Positions 1 through 8,600 are shown, counted from the stretch's first letter. The stretch is DNA of 10,680 nt from Victivallales bacterium (GCA_017615955.1 JAFZZD010000176.1:1-10680), one strand, 5' to 3'. Notes: generated by a model not told the origin, from the letters alone. Program-made: numbers and translations.

Positions 1-269
1 CGTCATTGACTAGCATAAAGTTGCCGCATACATACGAGCAGTCAATAGTCACAACAGTAAGTGTCGCCAGTGGGCAGACTGTGGTGCTGGGCGGCATGCT
101 GGAGCATAAGAAGACCCGCACGGTCCAGAAGGTTCCTATTTTGGGGGATATACCGCTCTTGGGCTGGCTTTTCAAGCACAAAGTAGAGCAGAGCACTCCG
201 ATGAACCTTTTGGTTTTTGTGACTGCGACGGTGATTAATGACCAGGGGCAGTTTGTGGAGAGGAAGTAG
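1..269 (+). CDS. Secretin (PilQ/GspD family), C-terminal end, 5' truncated by window
   Basis: This is the last 88 residues of an outer-membrane secretin, the gated pore through which a type IV pilus or type II secretion pseudopilus works. The first complete codon is at 3 and the frame is open at the window edge, so the TTG at 6 is internal, not a start. Visible family hallmarks are the stretch SGQTVVLGGML and the highly conserved VPILGDIPLLGWLF signature (nt 132-173), followed by the NLLVFVTATVI strand that ends secretin beta-barrels. The protein stops about 10 residues after that strand, so there is no long S-domain tail for a pilotin. It lies 12 nt upstream of the PilM-like gene and heads the visible part of the operon. 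Secretin identity is firm. Whether the system is a pilus or T2SS cannot be told from this fragment; the neighbours favour a PVC-type IV pilus system. Confidence 0.93.
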   Translation, partial: SLTSIKLPHTYEQSIVTTVSVASGQTVVLGGMLEHKKTRTVQKVPILGDIPLLGWLFKHKVEQSTPMNLLVFVTATVINDQGQFVERK

Positions 270-281
270 GGCTTTTTCAAA

Positions 282-2048
282 ATGAGATACAGTCCTCGGA
301 AAATAGCCTGTGCTCTGGATGTTGGGCAGTCCTCTGTCAAGCTGCTGAAGGTGCAGCGTGGAGGTAGCATTGTCCACGCCAAGTATGATTTGGTGCAGGA
401 GGGCTTCCTTGACGCCAGTGAGCTGTATGGCGAGAGCGGCATAATCAAGTGGTTGCGGGAACTGAAGCTGGACAAGCTGCCCATTGCGGTGGCGATACCA
501 CAGTACCTCTGCACCACCAAGGTGCTGAACGACTTTCCAAAAAACACCAAGGAAGACGCGTTGGAGACGCTGATTGAAGTGGAGACACGCAATCTGGCGG
601 GGCTGTCCGACGAGAGCTTTATATCGGACTACCAGCGGATGGCGCCAGTCGGCGAAGTGGAGATGCCAGTGCTGGCGGCTTTCACCAGGCAGATTGTGCC
701 AGAGCAGGAGCAGACTCAGCTGGAGAACATAGGCGTCACCATGGCGAATGCCACCATGGGCGGCCTTGCCATAGCCAATGCCCTGTTCGCGCTGAAGCCA
801 GATGTGCTGAAAGCAAGCGAAATCCAGGTGATACTGGACATCGGCAAGGAGAGCAGCACCTGCGTTGTCACATACGGCGGCAACATACTCAATACCAGCT
901 CGCTTATGGCTGGCGCCGACAATTGCGCCAATGGCATTGACCAGCTTTTCAACGAATTCAACAACGTGCTGGACAACTGGCGTAACTCGGAGCCTCTGGC
1001 TTCAGCCAGGGAAAGCAAAATTGCCAAGATATGGCTTTGTGGCGGCGGCGCATTGAAGGCTGGCCTGCCAGAGGAACTGGGCAGGCGTTGCAATTGCGAC
1101 ACGGAGGTGTTTGGCCCTGTGTTCGAGGAAGGCAAGGTGGAACCTGAATTCGCCGTGGCATTCGGGCTTGCAATTCAGGAGCTGGGGCAGGCGAAGTATG
1201 TCATATCCCTGGCGCCCGAGGCTGTGCGCTGGCGCCGTTGCAGAGAGGATCGCTTCAGCATACTTGCCGTTGCATGCGCGCTGTTCTTTGTGTTTGCATT
1301 TGCCATGCTGGGTTATTTCAACTACACCATGGATGTGGAGTCCAGCGAAATGCATCTGAAGATTGCCAGCCTGCGGAAGTGCGAGGACATAATTCCCAGG
1401 CTTGATGGTGCCATAGACGAGCTGGAGCATCAGCAGAGGCTGCTGTCTCCAATTGTGGAGTTGGGCAGCCGCTCCAAGGTATATATGCGTGCGCTGGAGG
1501 AAATCTCCAGTTCCCTGGGCAAGGATGACTGGTGCATTTATTTTTCAGACCAGTACAGCCACAAGGACTATGCGGAGCAGAAGGCTGAAGTCAAGGAGGC
1601 TCCTTCCAAGCAGAGGCGGCGCGGGAACACGGGCATTTTCGATGTGCCAGTGCCGGAGGAAAAGGCAACCCCTGACCAGAGAAGCCGCATCAATCTGGCC
1701 GGGCTTCCGCAGCTGGAGTATCTGGTGGTGGGCGGCTACACCTTGCCAGGCCAGGACAAAACAAAGGATAGTGACAAGTACAAGGGGCGCTATGGCGCAG
1801 TGCTGAAGATACAGGAAAAACTGATGCACAAGGACAGCGCCGACAGCGGTTCCAAGGGGGAGAGCATGTTCACCAATGTGGACTGGCTCAACGAGAACAA
1901 GGAGTGGACTGGCCGCGAGGCGCAGGTGTCCCTGCCCTGGAACGCATATCTCAAGAACAACAAGAACTATTTTCCCGAATACACCGAGTTCAAGCTGAAG
2001 TTGATGCTGGCGAAGCGTTCTGTTGATATGGTGGAGGTCAAAAAATGA
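282..2048 (+). CDS. PilM-PilN fusion / GspL-like pilus assembly protein
   Basis: A 588-aa protein combining two parts usually encoded separately in type IV pilus operons. Residues 1 to about 310 form a PilM-like actin-fold domain: phosphate-1 motif ALDVGQSSVK (D13, G15), phosphate-2 region VILDIGKESS (D186, G188) and adenosine-type motif CGGGALKAGL (253-262). A transmembrane helix follows at about 325-346, then a coiled-coil-like stretch (about 350-395). A periplasmic region from about 400 to the end has the PilN pattern: a YMRALEEISSSLG helix, a YLVVGGYTL strand (480-488) and a final FKLKLMLAKR strand. A charged insert (about 425-470) breaks the PilN part. GspL of type II systems has the same cytoplasm-TM-periplasm layout but is shorter. 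The expected role is to couple the cytoplasmic ATPase to the inner-membrane platform. The ATG at 282 gives the conserved N terminus; its stop overlaps the next start in ATGA. In PVC bacteria the comparable protein is the Amuc_1101-type PilM-like component. Confidence 0.85.
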   Translation: MRYSPRKIACALDVGQSSVKLLKVQRGGSIVHAKYDLVQEGFLDASELYGESGIIKWLRELKLDKLPIAVAIPQYLCTTKVLNDFPKNTKEDALETLIEVETRNLAGLSDESFISDYQRMAPVGEVEMPVLAAFTRQIVPEQEQTQLENIGVTMANATMGGLAIANALFALKPDVLKASEIQVILDIGKESSTCVVTYGGNILNTSSLMAGADNCANGIDQLFNEFNNVLDNWRNSEPLASARESKIAKIWLCGGGALKAGLPEELGRRCNCDTEVFGPVFEEGKVEPEFAVAFGLAIQELGQAKYVISLAPEAVRWRRCREDRFSILAVACALFFVFAFAMLGYFNYTMDVESSEMHLKIASLRKCEDIIPRLDGAIDELEHQQRLLSPIVELGSRSKVYMRALEEISSSLGKDDWCIYFSDQYSHKDYAEQKAEVKEAPSKQRRRGNTGIFDVPVPEEKATPDQRSRINLAGLPQLEYLVVGGYTLPGQDKTKDSDKYKGRYGAVLKIQEKLMHKDSADSGSKGESMFTNVDWLNENKEWTGREAQVSLPWNAYLKNNKNYFPEYTEFKLKLMLAKRSVDMVEVKK

Positions 2049-2977
2049 GAAAATGGCCTGAAAAGCACAGGATGCTGCTGATTATCTGCCTGATACTGGC
2101 ATTGACCTGCGGGCTTTACGCTTATTTCATATTGAAGCCAGTGTGGCAGGAGCATAGCCAGGCGCAGTCCGAGCTGTCCGATTTGAACAACAAGCTGAAG
2201 CAGACCGAGTGGCCCAGCGACCCTGACAGGCTGGATGCCCTTCTGGCGGAATATAGGAAGAGGCTGGACAAGGACAACGGCACTGGCAAGGGCCAGATCG
2301 AGGACACCAAGAAGCAGCTGGAGCTGGCCTCCTCCATGTTCGAGGAAATGATTGTCAGGGAATATGGCAGCAAGGCGGATTTCATTGCAAAGGCGTCCCA
2401 GACCGAGTACAAGGACCAGTTCGACAAGCTGGACACGTATTTGCAGGGCAAGGGCATTTCGCTGGATCCTGCCATCTTTGGCCTGAACGAACTTAGCTCC
2501 GAGGAAGAGAACTACCCGATGCTGCTGAAACTTTGGACCGCAAAGGCGGTTGTTGACTGCGTGCTGGCCTCTGGAATGAGGATAACCAACGCCAGGCTTC
2601 CAGGTTCCAAGGTGCGGGCGTCGGCGCAGCTCAAGGTGCTGAACGCCAAGGCATACTATCTGGATGACAAGGCGGAGCAGCCATACCTCATAGAGTATCC
2701 TGTGTTTGTGGAGGTCATTGGCAGCACCAAGCAATTGGCCGCATTGGCGGACGGTCTTTTCTCCAATGGCACATTTCTGCCCATGACGCAGCTGGAGATA
2801 GTCTCCAATCTTCCTGGCGGTGGCAAGCAGCCCAAGCCCAACAAGGGTGAATATCTGGTGAGAGACAATATCATCGCCCGCATAGTATGCTCCTCTTTCT
2901 TCATGCCTGACAGCTCGCCCCAGGAGGCACCTGTGATCGAAAGAGCAATTTCAACCCCAAAGCCACCAGGAATATGA
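2045..2977 (+). CDS. PilO/GspM-like inner-membrane pilus protein, resembles Amuc_1100 family
   Basis: A 310-aa single-pass inner-membrane protein: short basic N terminus, one transmembrane helix (about 10-30), a coiled-coil region (about 35-110) and a periplasmic alpha/beta region to about 265, ending in a Pro-rich tail. This is the PilO/GspM layout, although PilO is usually about 200 aa. From memory, the spacing of TM, coiled coil, a central LKLWTAKAVVDCVLASGMR helix and the later YPVFVEVIGSTKQLAALADGL segment parallels Akkermansia Amuc_1100 (FELKAINSLVNKLAECGL and PLEIAFQGDRESVLKAMNAI), a pilus-associated protein of similar size. The start ATG at 2045 has GGAGG at 2033-2037 and overlaps the upstream stop by 4 nt. 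The likely role is to pair with the PilN part of the upstream product in the alignment complex. PilO-like function is well supported by position and topology; the Amuc_1100 link is by eye, without a search. Confidence 0.75.
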   Translation: MRKWPEKHRMLLIICLILALTCGLYAYFILKPVWQEHSQAQSELSDLNNKLKQTEWPSDPDRLDALLAEYRKRLDKDNGTGKGQIEDTKKQLELASSMFEEMIVREYGSKADFIAKASQTEYKDQFDKLDTYLQGKGISLDPAIFGLNELSSEEENYPMLLKLWTAKAVVDCVLASGMRITNARLPGSKVRASAQLKVLNAKAYYLDDKAEQPYLIEYPVFVEVIGSTKQLAALADGLFSNGTFLPMTQLEIVSNLPGGGKQPKPNKGEYLVRDNIIARIVCSSFFMPDSSPQEAPVIERAISTPKPPGI

Positions 2978-3612
2978 ATCCCCTATTGCTGAAAATACAG
3001 AAGGAGTGGGAGAGGACGCTTTTGGCGCTGGTCTTCCTTGTGGTTCTTGTGTGCCTGGCGGTATTTGCCTACGTAATGCTGAATCGTGAGGGCAGTTCAG
3101 GCAGCGAGAAGAACAAGTTCCGCACGCCCCACGCCTATTTTGACGTGACATCCCGTGTATATATGCAAGGCCCCGCCTTGGACAAGAGTGCGCGGAGTCC
3201 CATGGCATATAGTCTAAAGGTGAAGATTCCGCCGACAGTTGAAAAGCCGAAGCCGGCAGAAAATAAGCAGAAGCCGAAGCCGGCAGATGCCAAGCAGAAG
3301 CCGAAGCCGGCGGAAAACAAGCAGAAGCCGCAGGAAAAGCCGAAGCCGCCCAAGCCAGCGCCGCCGCCAATAAAGATCACGGTCAAGTATCGCGGTTTAA
3401 TGGAACTTGCTGATGGCAAGCCAGTGGCGTTCTGCACTTCCACGAGTTCAAAGGACAATAAGGCGCGGCCTGCATCTCTCCACAAGGGGGACAAGGTGCA
3501 CGGCCTCTTTAAAATCGAGGGGGTTGACGGGCAGGTGTTGAAGCTCTCATACGAGGGGAAGAATGTCAGCGTGCCTCGCGGCAAGGAGCACGTGTTTACG
3601 GTGAAACAATAG
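2974..3612 (+). CDS. PilP/GspC-like inner-membrane protein with Lys-Pro repeat linker
   Basis: A 212-aa protein with a short cytoplasmic N terminus, one transmembrane helix (about 15-36), a spacer, a low-complexity Lys/Pro linker (90-132) and a small C-terminal domain (133-212). The linker has three 9-residue units of the type KPKPAENKQ. The C-terminal domain reads as short beta strands (ITVKYRGLMEL, GKPVAFCTS, LHKGDKVHGLFKIEGVDGQVLKLSYEGKNVSVPRG), matching the homology-region pattern of GspC and PilP: a first strand, a GD turn, and an I/V-x-G-x-V strand pair. Those domains contact the secretin N-domain from the inner membrane, so the linker probably spans the periplasm, as in TonB. The ATG at 2974 overlaps the upstream TGA by 4 nt, and the ATPase gene starts 3 nt downstream. 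Family placement rests on topology, context and weak pattern similarity rather than a diagnostic motif. Confidence 0.65.
   Translation: MNPLLLKIQKEWERTLLALVFLVVLVCLAVFAYVMLNREGSSGSEKNKFRTPHAYFDVTSRVYMQGPALDKSARSPMAYSLKVKIPPTVEKPKPAENKQKPKPADAKQKPKPAENKQKPQEKPKPPKPAPPPIKITVKYRGLMELADGKPVAFCTSTSSKDNKARPASLHKGDKVHGLFKIEGVDGQVLKLSYEGKNVSVPRGKEHVFTVKQ
3244..3324 (+). repeat. 27-bp tandem repeat, 3 copies, encoding KPKPAENKQ units
   Basis: Three in-frame 27-bp units at 3244-3270, 3271-3297 and 3298-3324 encode KPKPAENKQ, KPKPADAKQ and KPKPAENKQ inside the PilP/GspC-like gene; a partial unit and further Lys-Pro pairs follow to about 3363. The units differ at a few positions, so the array is not freshly duplicated. 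Copy number would set the length of the periplasmic linker. Confidence 0.9.
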
Positions 3613-3615
3613 AGT

Positions 3616-5403
3616 ATGGATTTTACGGACAGAAACAGTGGCGTCCCAGTGGGGGGCGATGTGATAGATGTGCTTCTGGCTCAACGGGAGATTACCGAGG
3701 AGCAGGCGGAGCAGGTACGCAGGCGCATGAGGCGTGAGCAGACGCCCGCCCACAAGGCGATGCTTGCCTTGGGATATTCCACTCAGGAGCAGATACAGCG
3801 TGCATTGAGCAAGGTGACGGGGCTGCCATTCTGCATTCTTGCGGAGCAGCAGATTTCCCCAGATGCGACGGCGAAGGTGCCGCCAAAGGTGGCGCTGAAG
3901 TACCAGTTTGTGCCAATCTCGCTGGAGAAGGGCACCATGAAGGCGGCGTTTTCCTCGCCGCCAGCCATCAGGGACAGGGAGACATTGAGGCTGCTGCTGG
4001 GGCTGCGCCTTGATCCAGTGCTGGCCACGCCCAATGAAATCGACAACACCCTGAAGAAAATCTATGGTCTGGGCGCGGGCAAGGTGCTTCAGATCAACCA
4101 GGAGAGGCAGGCGCAGAACTACGGCGCGGTGGAAGGCACCTTCGATGACAGGGAGGAGCAGGTCATTGATGATACTGAAAGCGATGCCTCCATCATCCAG
4201 CTGGTGAACGAAATCATAGCCGAGGCCCTGAAGCAGCACGCCACCGATATCCACATAGAGCCGTTCCGTGACAAAATCAAATTGCGCTACAGAATTGACG
4301 GCATGCTGCGGGAGACGCCCACACCGCCTGGAATGCTTAAACTTCATGAGGCAATCGTGTCCCGTCTCAAGATCATGGCAAGGCTGAACATCGCCGAAAA
4401 ACGCCTTCCCCATGACGGGCGCATCAGGTTGACGCTGAACGGCGAACCTTCCGACCTGCGTGTGTCAATCATGCCGACCCGTTTCGGCGAGACGATATGT
4501 CTGCGCGTGCTGGCAAGCAGCGCGGTCTTCCTGGAAATGGCGCAGCTGGGCTTGAGCAAGTACCAGCTGGCATTGCTGACAAAGCTGGTGTCGCTGCCTC
4601 ACGGCATCGTGCTGGTGACAGGCCCTACTGGAAGCGGTAAGACCACAACCCTATACGCCGCGCTGGCATACGTCAGGGACCGCTATCCCGAAAGGAAGAT
4701 CATCACCGTTGAAAACCCTGTTGAAATCGAACTTCAGGGCACATCCCAGATACAGATGCACGCGGAAATCGGGCTTACATTCGCCGCCGCGCTGCGCTCC
4801 ATATTGAGGCACGACCCTGACATCATACTGGTGGGCGAAATCCGTGACAATGAGACCGCCGAAATCGCAATACAGTCCGCATTGACGGGGCACCTGGTGT
4901 TGTCCACAATCCACACCAACGATTCAGTGGGCGCTGTGAACCGCCTGGTGAATATGGGCATAGAGCCATATCTGGTGGCGGCCTCTTTGGTGGCCGCATT
5001 GGCGCAACGTCTGGTGCGTAGAATATGCAAGCATTGCAAGAAGGAAGAGGAATTCATTCCAAGGCGTGTGCGGGCGGAGATGGCGAATGTGCTGGGCATA
5101 CCCGCAGAGGAGGTCAAGGCATGGAAGGGCACTGGCTGCCTGGAATGCAACCACACTGGATACAAGGGACGCGTGGCAATCTACGAGTTCTTCCTGCTGG
5201 ACGAGGAGATACAGGACATGGTTTCCGCCCACGCGGGCACCAGCGACCTGCGCAAGGCGGCCATGGAGCGCGGAATGCGCAGTCTGCGCCAGGACGGCTG
5301 GGAGAAGGTCAGCCTGGGGCTGACCAGCATCGACGAGGTGCAGCGCATCACCAGCACCTACCAGATTTCCTATGACATTGACGAGCTGGAGGAGAATCCA
5401 TAA
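3616..5403 (+). CDS. Type IV pilus / type II secretion assembly ATPase (PilB/GspE family)
   Basis: A 595-aa hexameric motor ATPase of the PilB/GspE/PulE family that powers pilus or pseudopilus extension at the inner membrane. Residues about 10-150 are a MshEN-type N-terminal domain, followed by an acidic linker (DDREEQVIDDTESDAS) and the N2 domain with ATDIHIEP. Catalytic motifs are complete: Walker A GPTGSGKTTT (336-345, K342), Asp-box region TVENPVEIELQG, Walker B DIILVGEIRD (402-411, E408) and His-box HLVLSTIHTND (426-436). A zinc-binding tetracysteine, C471/C474 and C508/C511, is typical of PilB/GspE and absent from PilT retraction ATPases. The length is normal for the family. The ATG at 3616 lies 3 nt after the upstream stop without a good Shine-Dalgarno site, suggesting translational coupling. 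Its TAA stop is the first three bases of the CGCAGAG repeat array. PilB and GspE cannot be separated by sequence alone. Confidence 0.95.
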   Translation: MDFTDRNSGVPVGGDVIDVLLAQREITEEQAEQVRRRMRREQTPAHKAMLALGYSTQEQIQRALSKVTGLPFCILAEQQISPDATAKVPPKVALKYQFVPISLEKGTMKAAFSSPPAIRDRETLRLLLGLRLDPVLATPNEIDNTLKKIYGLGAGKVLQINQERQAQNYGAVEGTFDDREEQVIDDTESDASIIQLVNEIIAEALKQHATDIHIEPFRDKIKLRYRIDGMLRETPTPPGMLKLHEAIVSRLKIMARLNIAEKRLPHDGRIRLTLNGEPSDLRVSIMPTRFGETICLRVLASSAVFLEMAQLGLSKYQLALLTKLVSLPHGIVLVTGPTGSGKTTTLYAALAYVRDRYPERKIITVENPVEIELQGTSQIQMHAEIGLTFAAALRSILRHDPDIILVGEIRDNETAEIAIQSALTGHLVLSTIHTNDSVGAVNRLVNMGIEPYLVAASLVAALAQRLVRRICKHCKKEEEFIPRRVRAEMANVLGIPAEEVKAWKGTGCLECNHTGYKGRVAIYEFFLLDEEIQDMVSAHAGTSDLRKAAMERGMRSLRQDGWEKVSLGLTSIDEVQRITSTYQISYDIDELEENP

Positions 5404-5486
5404 CGCAGAGGCGCAGAGATTTTAACGCAGAGGCGCAGAGACGCAGAGACGCAGAGATTTTAACGCAGAGGCGCAGAGGCGCAAAG
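5401..5486 (+). repeat. CGCAGAG-R tandem repeat array (left arm of an inverted repeat)
   Basis: Nine copies of an 8-bp motif CGCAGAG(A/G), the last imperfect (CGCAAAG), are arranged in three larger units. Each larger unit begins TAACGCAGAGGCGCAGAG (5401, 5423, 5461), and units 1 and 2 end in ATTT. The first unit supplies the TAA stop codon of the ATPase gene. Similar CGCAGAG/ACAGAG dispersed repeats are known from many environmental bacterial genomes; their function is unclear. It is not a CRISPR: there are no unique spacers. Confidence 0.9.
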
Positions 5487-5534
5487 AAGCAAGTATCGAC
5501 TGGTGTTCTGTGCAAATCTGTGGATCAATGAAAA

Positions 5535-5569
5535 CTCCGCGTCTCTGCGTTTCCGCGTCTCTGCGTTAA
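5535..5569 (-). repeat. Inverted right arm of the CGCAGAG repeat
   Basis: Two tandem 16-bp copies of TCCGCGTCTCTGCGTT (5536-5551 and 5552-5567), then AA. They are the reverse complement of the array at 5401-5486: GCGTCTCTGCGT pairs exactly with ACGCAGAGACGC at 5441-5452, and CTCTGCGTTA pairs with the TAACGCAGAG at the start of each left unit. With about 48 nt between the arms, the segment can form a long cruciform or RNA hairpin between the pilus operon and the glycosidase-like gene. There is no T run, so it is not a canonical intrinsic terminator. Confidence 0.85.
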
Positions 5570-5621
5570 AGATGGGTATTGAACAGTTTACGAGTTTAGA
5601 AATAGATTCTAGTTGCAATTT

Positions 5622-5625
5622 GGAG
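5622..5625 (+). promoter_or_regulatory. Ribosome binding site deciding the start of the glycosidase-like gene
   Basis: GGAG lies 6 nt before the ATG at 5632, which opens a clear signal peptide. The frame stays open upstream to 5503, but that extension runs through the inverted repeat arm and has no protein-like character, so 5632 is preferred. Confidence 0.75.
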
Positions 5626-5631
5626 AATATA

Positions 5632-8600
5632 ATGAAATTCAAGAACTTTTTTGTATTTGTTTTGGCATTGGCATTGTCGGTGGTTGGCAAGGAGACCTTG
5701 AAGCTGGACTTCACGAAGGACAGCGCCTTCACCGTGGCGGGCAAGGAATACAAGATCGAGGGCCCCAGGGATGCCAGGGGGCTTGCCGCCGGGCAATATG
5801 GCCTGTCATTTCCGGCTGCGTCATTGCTGGGGGACAACCAGGGCACCATTCTCTTCAGATGCTCCTTTGACGAGGCCCAGGGCAAGCTCAACATAACCAG
5901 GCCAATCGTGCACTTGAGGACAGGCAGCCGCCTCACGGTGGGCTTCCACTGCTTCTCCAACAAGACGCTGGTTTTCAATTTCTCGGACAGGGCAAAGACA
6001 TACAATGTGAACTTCTCTACTAAGCGCCAGTTTGTGATTCAGCCAGGCAAGGAATATATGCTGGGCTTTAGCTGGGACGGCATGAAGGCGCGGGTGTATT
6101 TTGAGGGCAAACTGGTGGACGAGGGGGAGCAGCCGCTGCCCCTGTTGTCGAGAATCGTCCGCAACCTGAATATCGGGCCTTATGTGGATGGCTGGGTGAG
6201 GCCTGGTCCCTGGGCGGATGACATGCACATCAAGACACTGGCGATTTATGACGAGGCGCTTTCGCCCGAGGCAATAGCCAAGTTGGAGGGCATTGAGCTG
6301 AAGCCACTGGCGCAGAGCCAGCCCATGAAGCTGACGGTGCCGCCTGTGCCCGCAAAGTTCGCGGCAAAGCCAGTGATAGACGGCAAGCTGAATGACAAGG
6401 CATGGGAATATGCGGCCTCCATGCCGCGCCTCATACAGGGCAACTTCCCCCACAACAGCGGAGCCTTGCCGCCGCATGACTTCAAGGTCACCTACGATGC
6501 GGAGAATTTCTATCTGGCCTTCACAACCTTGTTCCCGCCTCATGTGCCATTGCAGGAAGGGGATGTTCGCACGGCTGATATCGAACCCGAGGTATGGGGC
6601 ACCGAATCATTTGAGCTGTACATTGAGAACGACAAGAACGAGAACTTCCGTTTTGCTGGCAATGTGGCTGGCGGCTATTGCGAGCGCCTGAAGGAGGTCA
6701 AGTGGAATGGGGAATGGACCTACAAGACCAGCAAGGAAATGAAGATAGACGATTCGATTCTCTGGCAGGGTGAAATCGCAATACCATGGAAGACCTTGAA
6801 TTACAATGGCGCACCGAAGAAGCCAGTCAGATTCAACTTCTGCCGTTCCTGGAAGCTGCCTGACTTCGGCAACCATTCGTCCCTTAACATCACTGGCGGC
6901 GGCTATACGGCGGAGGCCATGATCGAGATGGCATTCGCGGCAGCACCCACCTTGCAGATGCTCAGCCAGGGCAACCCCAACACTGGCGAATATTCCTACG
7001 AGTACCGCATTGCCTCGCAGAACGGCGGCAAGGCGACTTATCTGCTTGCCATCGGCAAGATGGACGGCACGGCGCAGCCAATACCACTGTATAGGAGGGA
7101 ATACATTCTCAAGCCAGGTGAAATGGTGCAGGACAGCCACAAGGACATGATTGGATTGCCTGACTATGACTGCCTGGTATATACGCTGTTTGCCGGGGAC
7201 AAGGTGGCTATGCGCGAAATCGTGCCCATGAAGCTGGATGACAATTTCTTCGACGTGGTGCCGCTGTTCCTGCAGGGCAAAGTGTCCGTGAAACTGAAGG
7301 ACGTGGTTATGCGCAGCAAGCTGGGACCTGGCTTCGTGGGCACAGTCAAGCTGCTGGACAAGGATGGCAAGGAGCTGTCCAAGGTGGAGACCAACGCGCC
7401 CAAGCTGGAGCTTGCGTTCAACAGGGATTGGCAGAAGGGCGACTATGAGGTCGCCTTGGTGGACAAGGCTGGCAAGGTGCAGGCACACAAAGCCGTGTTC
7501 TATCCGGGGCATGGAGAATGGGAGAAGATGGAGTTCCCGCAGGACGTGATACTGCCGCCATTCTCCGCTATGAAGACGGAGCGCAAAGGCGAGGGGTTCC
7601 ATTCCACGCTTTCTGGCAAGGAATATGACTACGCCAAGGGCTTCCTTCCCGCGCAGGTTTCCAGTCTGGGCGAGGGGCTTTTTGCAAAGCCAGCGCAGAT
7701 TCTGCTCAATGGCAAGGCAGCCGAGACGGCGGCGTTTGCCGTGGAGAGCGCAAAGCCACACAGGGTGGATTTCAATGCAAAGGGCGCACAGGTGGAGGCA
7801 AAGGGCTGGCTGGAATATGATGGCGTGCAGTGGAACGAGGTGACTGTTACACCATCCGCTACTTCCAAGCTGGATTTGCAGTTTGAGTTGAATCCGCAGT
7901 TCGTCAAGTACCTGCATTGCGCGGCAGGCGCCACCTGGGGCTCGAAAATCACCCGCAAGGTGGAGGTAGGCACTACTGTCCTCAAGTACTTCCCGATATT
8001 GTGGCTGGGCAACGAGGAGAAGGGCCTTTGCTTCTTCAGTGAAACACACGACAACTGGAATGTGCCTTCAACCAGGACTTTCACCATCGAAAAAAATGGG
8101 GACAAGGCGATTTTGACCGTGCATGTGGCAGAGAAGATGCAGGCGCGCAAGCCATTCAAGTTCAGTTTCGGTATTATGGCCACGCCAGTGCGCCCATTGG
8201 CTCAGAATTATCCATTCAACACGCTGTCATTTGGCTACACGGATCCATTGAACAGGCCAGGCAGGCGTCCTACCGGCGATGTGTCCTATATGTGCTATCC
8301 GCCAGGAGTCAAGGGCGGTGACCTGGGCAGCTTCTTCGGTGACATCGACGACAGGGACGGGCACATGCGGGACAATGCGCTGAAATTGTCTTTGGAGGCA
8401 ATCAAGGACGAGTACAACGTGCGCCCAGTTCCATATCTCTGCGCAAGATACCTATCAGTGAAATATCCTGAGGTGGCGGCATACAAGGCGGAGTGGACAA
8501 TTCGCCCGGAGATTGCCATGGACTACGGCAACACGGGGCACTTTGTCTATGACTGCTGCCCCACCACCAGTGCCAGTTCCTTCTTCGCATACCGCGTCTA

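Noticed and set aside
3547..4413. 288-aa minus-strand open frame (and 1967-2734, 255 aa)
   Set aside because: They are shadows of the pilus genes, with no recognisable domains and composition typical of antisense frames.
5401..5569. CRISPR array
   Set aside because: The repeats are 8 bp and contiguous with no unique spacers, and the right arm is inverted; there are no cas genes.
5579..5607. Promoter TTGAAC/ATAGAT upstream of the glycosidase-like gene
   Set aside because: Spacing is acceptable at 17 nt, but both boxes match the consensus poorly, and promoter rules for this lineage are uncertain.
5503..5631. In-frame N-terminal extension of the glycosidase-like gene (start at 5503)
   Set aside because: It runs through the inverted repeat arm, has no signal-peptide character and no ribosome site; the ATG at 5632 has GGAG and a clear signal peptide.
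6607..8049. 480-aa open frame on the minus strand
   Set aside because: It lies wholly inside the glycosidase-like gene, is rich in His, Leu and Gln as expected from antisense of its codon use, and has no motif or ribosome site.
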